DNA from: Listeria swaminathanii
GTDB lineage: Bacteria; Bacillota; Bacilli; Lactobacillales; Listeriaceae
Assembly: GCF_014229645.1 (NCBI RefSeq)
Contig: NZ_JAATOD010000002.1
Span: 186,001-250,000, forward strand
Direction: 5' to 3'
DNA: 64,000 nt
Below the pieces are notes generated by a model, which was not told the origin of the DNA, ran no database searches, and was given only the letters and a program-made list of their open reading frames with translations. This document shows, in pieces, positions 56,489-64,000 of this stretch (position 1 is the first letter of the stretch; the number at the start of each line of letters is the position of its first letter). Made by a program: the position numbers and the translations under genes.

Positions 56489-57852
56489 TTTTCCACCTCT
56501 TCTATTAGTTCGCTGATTGCTTCCATGTAAGCATTCCCGCGAACTTCAAATGTCCGGTACTGATCCCAGCTCGCACATGCTGGTGAAAGTAAGATAATAT
56601 CTCCTGGTGCAGATTCGCGATACGCAACCGGAACAGCTGCTTCCACATTATCCACGTAATGCACGTCAATGCCGGCAATTTTCCCAACACGGCCAATTTT
56701 ATCCGCTGTTTCACCAAATACAATTAACGTTTTAACATTTTTGAAAAATGGTAGTAATTCATCAAACGAATTGCCGCGATCTAATCCGCCAGCTAATAAA
56801 ACAACCGGATTTTTAAAGCCTTTTAATGCGCTTTGTGTTGCAAGGATATTAGTTGCTTTGGAGTCATTATAGAATTTGCGACCTTGCCATTCGACCACAA
56901 ATTGCGTCCGGTGTTCTACGCCTTTGAACGTTTCTAACACACGCATAATTTCTTCGTTTGAAACAGATAGCGTTTTAGCAACCGCAACAGAAGCAAGAAC
57001 ATTTTCTAAATTATGCTCTCCGGGAAGCAAGATATTATCACGTGCGCCGATAATTTCATCGTTGAACATAATATTCCCATTTTGCACATAGCTTCCTTGA
57101 CCAAGACGTTGTGTCGTTGAAAATGGAATAACTTGCGCTTTTGTTTGTTTGGTTAGGTTTTTCAGCTCTTCTTGATCCCAGTTAATTACTAAGAAATCAT
57201 CGGCTGTTTGATTTTTTTGGATGTGCCATTTTGCTTGAACGTATTCGCTACGGTCTGTATGGTAGTCTAAATGTGCCTCATAAATATTCGTAATAACGGA
57301 AATATGTGGTTTAAACGTTTCTACGCCCATTAATTGGAACGAAGATAGTTCCATCGAAATATATTGATCACTTGTTGCATTTTCAGCAACAGCGGATGCT
57401 GGAAAACCAATGTTCCCTGCTAGTAAAGAACTATTTTCTTTATGTGCATTTAACATATGGTGAATAATCGTTGTTGTCGTTGTTTTACCATTTGTTCCTG
57501 TGATTCCAACAATCGGTGCCTCAGAAATTTGGTAAGCTAATTCCACTTCTGTGATGACTGGAATTTTCAGTTTTAATGCTTTTTCAATCATTGGGTTGTT
57601 GTATGGAATTCCGGGGTTTTTTACTACAAGCTCAAACCCTTCGTCCAAAAGTTCAATCGGGTGCGAACCGCAAATGACTTTAATTCCTTGTTCAAGCAAG
57701 CCTTGTGCTTCCGGATTCTCGCTAAAAGGTTTTTGATCGTTAACTGTAACAAACGCTCCTAGTTTATGCATAATTGTCGCTGCGCTAACACCACTTCTTG
57801 CAAGACCCAAAACAAGTACTTTTTTGTGATGGTACATTTCAATTTTTTTCAT
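56485..57852 (-). CDS. murD: UDP-N-acetylmuramoylalanine--D-glutamate ligase
   Basis: 455 aa from ATG 57852, behind AAAGGAA; an upstream in-frame start at 57870 adds six residues that overlap the ribosome binding site. The Rossmann-like UDP domain ([16 protein letters not shown]), ATP loop [18 protein letters not shown] (about 113-130), and C-terminal '[12 protein letters not shown]' and '[11 protein letters not shown]' motifs (about 315 and 420) define it. Confidence 0.97.
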   Translation of the reverse strand: MKKIEMYHHKKVLVLGLARSGVSAATIMHKLGAFVTVNDQKPFSENPEAQGLLEQGIKVICGSHPIELLDEGFELVVKNPGIPYNNPMIEKALKLKIPVITEVELAYQISEAPIVGITGTNGKTTTTTIIHHMLNAHKENSSLLAGNIGFPASAVAENATSDQYISMELSSFQLMGVETFKPHISVITNIYEAHLDYHTDRSEYVQAKWHIQKNQTADDFLVINWDQEELKNLTKQTKAQVIPFSTTQRLGQGSYVQNGNIMFNDEIIGARDNILLPGEHNLENVLASVAVAKTLSVSNEEIMRVLETFKGVEHRTQFVVEWQGRKFYNDSKATNILATQSALKGFKNPVVLLAGGLDRGNSFDELLPFFKNVKTLIVFGETADKIGRVGKIAGIDVHYVDNVEAAVPVAYRESAPGDIILLSPACASWDQYRTFEVRGNAYMEAISELIEEVEK

Positions 57853-57993
57853 TTCCTTTGGTTCCCCCATTTATATCAAAATTGGCGGTCGCATTTATGA
57901 GATTCACAAAAACGACTGAAAGCGCCAACCAGATTCTGTAAAAAAACAGCTAACTAGAGACGCTTTTGCCGCAAAAAAATTACGGCGCATTAT

Positions 57994-58968
57994 TTAAAAG
58001 ATGACTACACAGACAGAAATAATTGCTCCGATTAATCCGATTCCCCAGAACGTTAAAACAACACGCCATTCGGACCAGCCGCCAAGTTCAAAGTGATGAT
58101 GAATTGGTGTCATACGGAAGATTCGTTTCCCTCCAGTTGCCTTAAAGTAAAACACTTGCAAAATAACAGATGCTGTTTCAATAACGAAAATAATTCCGAT
58201 TAAAAGTAACAGCCATTCTTGATGTACTAAAATAGAAATTGCTGCGATACTTCCGCCTAGTGCAAGCGAACCGGTATCACCCATGAAGATTTTCGCTGGA
58301 TTTTTATTAAATAGTAGAAATCCAAGCATACCGCCTACAATCGCAAAACAGAAAATCGCGACATCCATTTGTTCTTGGTAGAAAGCAATGATACCAAAAG
58401 CAGAAAAAGCAATGACAGAAAGACCAGAAACAAGTCCGTCTAAACCATCCGTCAAATTAACTGCATTGGAGAAACCAACCAACCAGAACAAGATAAAGAT
58501 AACAAAGAACCAGCCAAGATCCACTTCTATATTCGTGAATGGAATATTAAGTGTTTCCGCAAAGCCGTTAAAATGATACACAAGATAGAATAAAATCGAA
58601 ATCGCTACTTGACCTAAAAACTTCTGCTTCGAAGTAAGACCTAGATTACGTTTTTGAACTACTTTGATGTAGTCGTCCAGAAAACCTAATGCGCCAAATA
58701 ATGCCAGCGCAATGAATAGCAGCCAAGTAGCCGCACTAACTTCACCACTGATGAATGAAAAGGCTAAAAAGCTGATGAGCATAGCGATAATGAATACAAC
58801 AGCACCCATTGTCGGTGTTCCTGATTTCTTTTCATGCATTTTCGGACCTTCATCTCTAATACTTTGGCCGAATTTTAATTTCACCAAGAATGGTATAAAT
58901 AGTGGGACACCTATCACCGTAATGATAAAAGCCACTGCAAATGTTGATACTAACATGTATAAAGACAC
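57994..58968 (-). CDS. mraY: Phospho-MurNAc-pentapeptide translocase MraY
   Basis: 324 aa with ten membrane helices. It transfers phospho-MurNAc-pentapeptide to undecaprenyl phosphate (lipid I). The conserved loops [33 protein letters not shown] and [17 protein letters not shown], and the final 'TPIHHHFE' motif carry the catalytic Asp and His residues. The gap of about 120 bases before murD contains no clear signal. Confidence 0.97.
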   Translation of the reverse strand: MSLYMLVSTFAVAFIITVIGVPLFIPFLVKLKFGQSIRDEGPKMHEKKSGTPTMGAVVFIIAMLISFLAFSFISGEVSAATWLLFIALALFGALGFLDDYIKVVQKRNLGLTSKQKFLGQVAISILFYLVYHFNGFAETLNIPFTNIEVDLGWFFVIFILFWLVGFSNAVNLTDGLDGLVSGLSVIAFSAFGIIAFYQEQMDVAIFCFAIVGGMLGFLLFNKNPAKIFMGDTGSLALGGSIAAISILVHQEWLLLLIGIIFVIETASVILQVFYFKATGGKRIFRMTPIHHHFELGGWSEWRVVLTFWGIGLIGAIISVCVVIF

Positions 58969-59014
58969 AATAAATTCTCCCCAATCTGTTTATCAAAGCA
59001 CTTCACTTCATATT

Positions 59015-60490
59015 TTATGCGAGTCCGAGTTTTTTTTCAATAGCTATTCGAGCTTCGACGCGATCATCGAAATCAATAACCTCGTCACCAATCAATTGAT
59101 AATCTTCGTGACCTTTTCCAGCAATCAGAATAACATCCCCTATTTCGGCCTCGTTTACTGCAAAACGAATGGCGTCTCGGCGGTTCTCATAGACAACATA
59201 AGAATCGCTTTCTGGAACACCTTGAATCATATCTTCAATAATCGCATGCGGGTTTTCACTGCGCGGATTATCGGATGTAAAAATCGGATTTGTTGCGTAA
59301 TCGACAGCAATTTTCGCCATTTGTGGACGTTTTCCTTTATCACGGTCACCGCCGCAACCAACCACGACAAAAACGCGTTTTTCCGCAAATTCATCAATTG
59401 TTTGTAAAACATTTAGCAAGCCGTCTGGTGTGTGGGCATAATCGACGATAACAGGGAAATCTTGCCCTGCATGTACGAGTTCGAAACGGCCTTTGACACC
59501 TGGTATAGTTTCCACGGTCGCAATCGCTTTTTCGATTGGAATATGTAATGCGAAACTAGTTGCAATTGCAGCTAACACATTATAAACACTGAAGTTACCA
59601 ATCATTTTTATTTTCAATCCAAAATTACCAACTGGGGTTTCTAAATCAAACGAGGAACCATAGCTTGTAATTTTAATATTGCTTGCTTTAAAATCAGCTT
59701 GTTCTTTTATTCCGAAAGTGATGACGTGTGCGGCTGTCGCGGTTTGCATTCGTACACTTTCCGCGTCATCAGCATTAAGTACAGCAATTTTCGGATTACT
59801 TGTATGGTAGCTATTACCTAGTTGCGCAAACAGCAAACTTTTAGCATTTGCATATTCTTCCATTGTATGGTGATAATCTAGATGATCTTGAGATAAGTTC
59901 ATAAAGACAGCGACATCGTAGTCGGAGCCGTAGACGCGACCTTGAACGAGTGCATGTGAGGAAACTTCCATCACAGCAGTGCTCACTCCGCTAAGTAGCA
60001 TATCTCGAAATGTTTCTTGCAAAGTCAGGCTGTCCGGTGTGGTGTTTTTCGTTTCTAAAATTTGGTCGCCAATTTTGCGATACATTGTACCGATAAGACC
60101 TGTTTGCTCACCATTTTCACGAACGATTTGTTCTACTAAATGGCTTACGGTTGTTTTTCCGTTGGTTCCAGTAATTCCAACTAATTTTAATGCTTGGGTT
60201 GGTGAACCATAAAAATAATCAGCTAACATTGCCATGGCGCGTTTGGAATCTCTAACATATAACACAGGAATCGCAACGTCTACTGGTTTTTCTGCGATAA
60301 TCGCTACCGCACCTAGTTCCACAGCGCGTGCCGCGAACTGATGTCCATCCACCAATTCCCCGTCTATACAAATAAACAATGTCCCAGGTTGTACTTTTCT
60401 ACTATCTTGGGCGATTTGGCTAATTTCAATTGTTTCACTCGCCTCGCCAGTATACACCGGGATAGCTTGCATTAGTTCATTTAACTTCAT
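59015..60490 (-). CDS. murE: UDP-MurNAc-tripeptide synthetase MurE
   Basis: Adds meso-diaminopimelate to UDP-MurNAc-Ala-Glu. 491 aa from ATG 60490 (9 bases after GAGGAG; the ATG at 60499 would overlap that site). ATP loop [14 protein letters not shown] (about residues 107-120). The diaminopimelate specificity motif is SDNPRSENPH (about 400-409, the 'DNPR' signature), consistent with dapF in the same region. The carbamylated Lys lies near NAKSLLFAQ. Confidence 0.96.
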   Translation of the reverse strand: MKLNELMQAIPVYTGEASETIEISQIAQDSRKVQPGTLFICIDGELVDGHQFAARAVELGAVAIIAEKPVDVAIPVLYVRDSKRAMAMLADYFYGSPTQALKLVGITGTNGKTTVSHLVEQIVRENGEQTGLIGTMYRKIGDQILETKNTTPDSLTLQETFRDMLLSGVSTAVMEVSSHALVQGRVYGSDYDVAVFMNLSQDHLDYHHTMEEYANAKSLLFAQLGNSYHTSNPKIAVLNADDAESVRMQTATAAHVITFGIKEQADFKASNIKITSYGSSFDLETPVGNFGLKIKMIGNFSVYNVLAAIATSFALHIPIEKAIATVETIPGVKGRFELVHAGQDFPVIVDYAHTPDGLLNVLQTIDEFAEKRVFVVVGCGGDRDKGKRPQMAKIAVDYATNPIFTSDNPRSENPHAIIEDMIQGVPESDSYVVYENRRDAIRFAVNEAEIGDVILIAGKGHEDYQLIGDEVIDFDDRVEARIAIEKKLGLA

Positions 60491-60664
60491 TCTTGCCATC
60501 TCCTCAAACTTATTCTTTCTGTTAGTTTTGCTAAAACCAAAAAGAATCCTTTTCTATCTTAGCAAAAACAACAGCGTATAGCTACCACGACAAAAGACAC
60601 AGATTGCATTTAAAGTTAGAAGTATGCCACTTTGTAAAGCTGACATACTTCTATCTTCCTATTA

Positions 60665-62920
60665 TTAATTGAGCAAATCGCCGATACCGGCATTTTCTTG
60701 GATGTCAGTCGCTTTTTTATTTTGTTCAGCTGTATCTTGATCGTGATTTTGGTTAAAATCACCAATTTCTGCTGGCGGTGCGAGGGTTAGTTTCATTTTC
60801 GTTTCACTATTAATGACGCTACCCGCGGAAACGCTTTGTTCCTTCACATAACCACTTCCGCTAAACTCAAATGGAATTCCGGTTATTTCAGAAACTTTCA
60901 GCGCATCATCTTTAGACCAAGTCACCATATCTGGCGCAGTCATTTCGCCATCGGTCATTAAAATAACTTTTTGGCCTTGCATAATTGCGCTATTTGCTAG
61001 TGGAAGTTGTTGGACAATTTTTTTGCCGTTACCGACAACGATTGGTTCCAAGCCTTTATCTTGCACAGCTTTTTTAGCTTCTTCTACTGTTTTCTCTGCT
61101 AAAACTGGCACTTTTTCAGAAGCTAATTTTTCTACGTCGCCTGGTTTAATGTTCATATATTGTAGGCTGTTTTTCATTACAGGGTTAAATACTTCCGACA
61201 CTGCTTCGCCACCTGTTTGACTACCAGACAATTCCGGTTGTTGCATCGTTACATAAATAACTAATTCCGGGTCATCCGCTGGGGCCATACCTAGGAAGGA
61301 GAAGATATAATTATCTGCGCCAGTCATGTATTTACCTGTTTTCGGATCTGGAATTTGCGATGTCCCGGTTTTACCCGCTACATCATATCCAGGAATGGCA
61401 TATAATTTACCAGTACCATTTTGGCCACTAATAACATTTTTTAATTCGTTACGGGTTTTCTTGGCTGTTTCTGCACTGATGGGTTTACCAGCAATTTTTG
61501 TTTTAGTGTCTGTTTCTTCACCTGTATTCGGATCTTTGACACTTGAAACGACATAAGGTTCTTTCATTGTGCCGTCACTCGCGATTGCGGATGCTGCTTG
61601 AATCATTTGCATCATAGAAACGGTTGTCCCTTGCCCGAAAACAGTTGTTACTTTTTCGATTGGATAGTTATAAAGAATTTTACCGTTTGTTTCATTAGGT
61701 AAGGCAATTCCTGTTTTCTTTCCAAAGCCGAATTCATCTAAATAGGTTTTAAAAGTATCTGTTCCCATTTTGTTTAGAAGTTTGGCAAACGCTACGTTAC
61801 TAGAGCGTTCTACCCCTTCACGGTACGTAATCGAGCCCCAACCATTTCCGTTATTATGGTCATGGATGGCAATATCGCCTACTTTATAAGAACCTGATTG
61901 ATAATAATCATTGGGATTGTAAGTATTCGTATCAATCGCCGAAGCAAGGGAGATAATTTTCATTACCGATCCTGGCTCATAAGCGTACTCGACAGGTAAA
62001 TCTTGCCAAATGCTAGAACTATTTCCAGTAATAGTAGACCGATCTGCTGGATTGAAAGAAGGACGTTGACTGATAGCTAAAATTTCACCGGTTTTTGGAT
62101 TGGCTACAACTGCCATCATATTTTTCGGTTTATATTTTGCGTCTACAGTTGTCATCGTGTCTTCTAAAAAGGTTTGAATTTTTTTATCGAGCGTAAGGGT
62201 GATGTCTTTTCCGTCTTTTGCTTCTGTTACTTTATTTTTAGAATTAGGTAAAATATAACCCATTCTGTCTGTGCTATAGTCAACTTTACCGTTTTTGCCT
62301 GTTAAAATATCATTATAACGGGATTCAATTCCCATTTTACCTTCTAAAACAGTTGTGTTCTTTTCTTCTTCTTGTTGTGCAAAACCGATTAATTGTGTCG
62401 CAAATGTTCCATTAGGATAGAATCGTTCTGATTGGCGAGTAAATTCAATGCCCGGTAGTTTTTCTTTATCAATCGCTGCTTTTGTTTCTGTAGAGATTTT
62501 TTTACCAGCCGAACCGAACTCGACTTGATATTTTCCTTTTTCTTGGAGTTTGTCTAAAATGTCAGATTCGTCCATCGGAATATATTTGGCAAGCACTCGC
62601 GCTGTTTTTTCTTCGTCAACTACACGCATTGGATTTTTCGTTGTTTTGGAAAGTTTATCGCTAACAACCGCTGCAATCGTGTAAGAAGCCGTATCCTCTG
62701 CTAACACTTCTCCTTTTCGATCTAAAATGGAGCCGCGTTTTGCTTCGAGAACACTGCTTTTTAAATGTTGTTTAGATGCTTTTGCTGCAAGTGGAACTCC
62801 ATTTGCTTCTCCCGTAATTTGCAAATAAAGAAAACGGCCAGAAACCAAGAGAAAGAGAATCGTGAAAAAGATAAAAAGTACAAGAGCTCCCCTTCTCATG
62901 TTACCTATACGCCGTTTCAT
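60665..62920 (-). CDS. pbpB: Division transpeptidase PBP2B (class B PBP)
   Basis: 751 aa. One N-terminal membrane helix (about residues 12-30), a dimerisation domain, then the transpeptidase domain with SVMK (catalytic Ser, about 315), SSN (about 372) and KTGTS (about 510). Two PASTA domains follow at about 590-720 and a polar tail ends the protein. It works with FtsW and FtsL-DivIB-DivIC at the septum. The ATG overlaps the ftsL stop. In Bacillus spoVD would follow; it is absent. Confidence 0.97.
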   Translation of the reverse strand: MKRRIGNMRRGALVLFIFFTILFLLVSGRFLYLQITGEANGVPLAAKASKQHLKSSVLEAKRGSILDRKGEVLAEDTASYTIAAVVSDKLSKTTKNPMRVVDEEKTARVLAKYIPMDESDILDKLQEKGKYQVEFGSAGKKISTETKAAIDKEKLPGIEFTRQSERFYPNGTFATQLIGFAQQEEEKNTTVLEGKMGIESRYNDILTGKNGKVDYSTDRMGYILPNSKNKVTEAKDGKDITLTLDKKIQTFLEDTMTTVDAKYKPKNMMAVVANPKTGEILAISQRPSFNPADRSTITGNSSSIWQDLPVEYAYEPGSVMKIISLASAIDTNTYNPNDYYQSGSYKVGDIAIHDHNNGNGWGSITYREGVERSSNVAFAKLLNKMGTDTFKTYLDEFGFGKKTGIALPNETNGKILYNYPIEKVTTVFGQGTTVSMMQMIQAASAIASDGTMKEPYVVSSVKDPNTGEETDTKTKIAGKPISAETAKKTRNELKNVISGQNGTGKLYAIPGYDVAGKTGTSQIPDPKTGKYMTGADNYIFSFLGMAPADDPELVIYVTMQQPELSGSQTGGEAVSEVFNPVMKNSLQYMNIKPGDVEKLASEKVPVLAEKTVEEAKKAVQDKGLEPIVVGNGKKIVQQLPLANSAIMQGQKVILMTDGEMTAPDMVTWSKDDALKVSEITGIPFEFSGSGYVKEQSVSAGSVINSETKMKLTLAPPAEIGDFNQNHDQDTAEQNKKATDIQENAGIGDLLN

Positions 62921-63279
62921 TGACCATCTACCACTTTCACATTATCGCCATCAAGTTTTAGCCCTTTTTCTTTAGCGATTTTTAAAATACGTTCATATCT
63001 CCCTAAATCTTTTACTTCTACTTTTAAGTCTTCATTTGATTTTTGCTGGTCGAGAATTTTGGTTTCTTTTGTTTGAATTTCTTGGTTTACTGTGTAAATT
63101 TGAGCTTGTACACTAATTATACGAAAAGCAACAACTAAAACAATCGCAAGCGCAATCGTGATGATTAGTTTTTCTCCCAGTGTCATTTGGCCACGTTTTA
63201 GGATTTGTTTTTTTGGCTGTTCCGCTTCTCTATGTACTCTATTTGGCTCGAGATTCGATTTATAGGCGACATTGCTCAC
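62917..63279 (-). CDS. ftsL: Division protein FtsL
   Basis: 120 aa bitopic protein. It has a basic cytoplasmic N-terminus (about residues 1-35), one membrane helix (KLIITIALAIVLVVAFRII, about 36-54), then a leucine-zipper-like coiled coil (about 58-105). Sequence conservation is low, so the call rests on size, topology and its place between rsmH and pbpB. Confidence 0.93.
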   Translation of the reverse strand: MSNVAYKSNLEPNRVHREAEQPKKQILKRGQMTLGEKLIITIALAIVLVVAFRIISVQAQIYTVNQEIQTKETKILDQQKSNEDLKVEVKDLGRYERILKIAKEKGLKLDGDNVKVVDGQ

Positions 63280-63295
63280 ATTTTTTCAACTCCTG

Positions 63296-64000
63296 CTATT
63301 TGATAATTTTTTCGATAACGCGTAATTTTGCTGAACGCGCTCGGTTATTTTGCTCCAGTTCCTCTTCACTTGGTACGATTGGTTTTCTTGTAGCAAGTTT
63401 GAAATCTGGTTTATATTCATCTGGAATGACTGGAAGGCCTGGTGGTAAATCGGGTCCTTTTGTCGCTTCTTGGAATAATTGCTTTGTTATACGGTCTTCT
63501 AGTGAATGGAACGTAATTACGCTAATTCTGCCGCCTGGTTTTATTAAAGTTAAAGCTTTTTCAAGTGAATCTTCCACCGCACCTAATTCATCATTAACTG
63601 CAATTCGGATTGCTTGAAAAGTTCGTTTCCCTGGATGTCCGCCTTTTCTTCTTGCTGGCGCCGGGATGGCTGTTTTGATGATATCTACTAGTTCGCCGGT
63701 TGTTTCGATTGGTTTTACTTCACGGCGACGTTCAATTTCGCGAGCAATTTGTTTCGAGAATTTTTCTTCACCATACTGAAAAAATATACGGATTAAATCT
63801 TGGTAAGACCATTCGTTGACAATGATTTTCGCTGTCAGTTCTTGTTCTTGATCCATTCGCATATCAAGTGCAGCATCTTGGTGATAACTAAATCCACGTT
63901 CTCGTTCGTCTAATTGAGGGGAAGAAACACCTAAATCATATAAAATCCCATCAACCGCTTCAATTCCGCGTTCGTTCAATGCTTCTTTCATATCGCGAAA
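63296..64000 (-). CDS. rsmH: 16S rRNA m4C1402 methyltransferase RsmH (MraW), N-terminus beyond window
   Basis: The visible 235 codons run to base 64000 without a start that must be used; the frame continues (..[12 protein letters not shown]..), so the gene begins outside the window. [22 protein letters not shown] (in the first visible part, including the family's YDLGVSS-QLD motif), [14 protein letters not shown] and [13 protein letters not shown] are RsmH signatures. It methylates N4 of C1402 in the ribosomal P site. It is the first gene of the visible dcw operon. Confidence 0.96.
   Translation of the reverse strand, partial: FRDMKEALNERGIEAVDGILYDLGVSSPQLDERERGFSYHQDAALDMRMDQEQELTAKIIVNEWSYQDLIRIFFQYGEEKFSKQIAREIERRREVKPIETTGELVDIIKTAIPAPARRKGGHPGKRTFQAIRIAVNDELGAVEDSLEKALTLIKPGGRISVITFHSLEDRITKQLFQEATKGPDLPPGLPVIPDEYKPDFKLATRKPIVPSEEELEQNNRARSAKLRVIEKIIK

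Overview
The window is a stretch of a low-GC Firmicute chromosome and reads as Listeria (sensu stricto). The protein sequences and the gene order telA-dinB-SDR-rnz-zwf ... ilvDBNC-leuABCD-ilvA ... pdp-deoC-deoR ... cspB-dapF-ileS-divIVA ... nad genes ... dcw cluster correspond to the lmo1963-lmo2041 part of L. monocytogenes EGD-e as I remember it. Compared with that map, three accessory blocks seem to be missing: between telA and dinB, between alsS and cspB, and a surface-protein gene between nadA and ylmH. The species therefore cannot be fixed from this sequence alone. No rRNA, tRNA, IS element, prophage or CRISPR array is visible.

Layout. 1-1400: drug- or peptide-type ABC exporter (minus strand) with a promoter flanked by two TetR-type operators. 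1560-2700: small accessory patch holding a predicted type I toxin/antisense-RNA module (TxpA/BsrG-like holin-type peptide, not previously called here) and the decayed remains of a polymorphic-toxin/immunity pair. 2700-11770: housekeeping and stress genes (ADP-ribose pyrophosphatase, xpaC-telA, SOS-regulated dinB, SDR, RNase Z, glucose-6-phosphate dehydrogenase, yueI plus an unlisted 45-residue membrane protein, a DUF6884-like protein, a GNAT acetyltransferase). 11771-23503: the ilv-leu operon for branched-chain amino acids, with a strong promoter, a leader peptide ending in Val-Ile-Thr-Ile-Leu-Leu-Leu and a transcription attenuator (the Rli60 region). 23585-28690: acetolactate decarboxylase and a deoxynucleoside-catabolism cluster (pdp, LacI regulator, deoC, deoR). 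28690-34930: a mannose-family PTS with two SIS-domain proteins and two tandem GntR regulators under a cre-containing promoter, organised like the Salmonella gfr operon for glucoselysine and fructoselysine. 34940-38520: aldo/keto reductase, catabolic acetolactate synthase (alsS), cold-shock protein with a structured leader.

38525-64000: envelope and division genes. PAP2 phosphatase, dapF, ileS under a T-box leader, divIVA, then a divergent NAD-biosynthesis island (niaR-nifS versus nadBCA) around a perfect NiaR-type palindrome, followed by ylmH-yggT-sepF-ylmE-ftsZ-ftsA-divIB-murG-murD-mraY-murE-pbpB-ftsL-rsmH. The last group is the dcw cluster read backwards and runs off the right edge. spoVD, spoVE and the sigE/sigG genes that accompany this cluster in Bacillus are absent, as expected for a non-sporulating genus.

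How the genes connect. Pyruvate goes either to Val/Leu/Ile (IlvBN, IlvC, IlvD, LeuABCD) or to acetoin (AlsS, BudA). Deoxyribonucleosides go through Pdp and DeoC to acetaldehyde and glyceraldehyde-3-P. Zwf feeds the pentose-phosphate pathway. NadA needs a [4Fe-4S] cluster, which explains the adjacent cysteine desulfurase. The dcw genes supply lipid II synthesis and the divisome, with DivIVA and SepF as positioning and anchoring factors. All motif, promoter and operator calls were made by eye; no database search was run.
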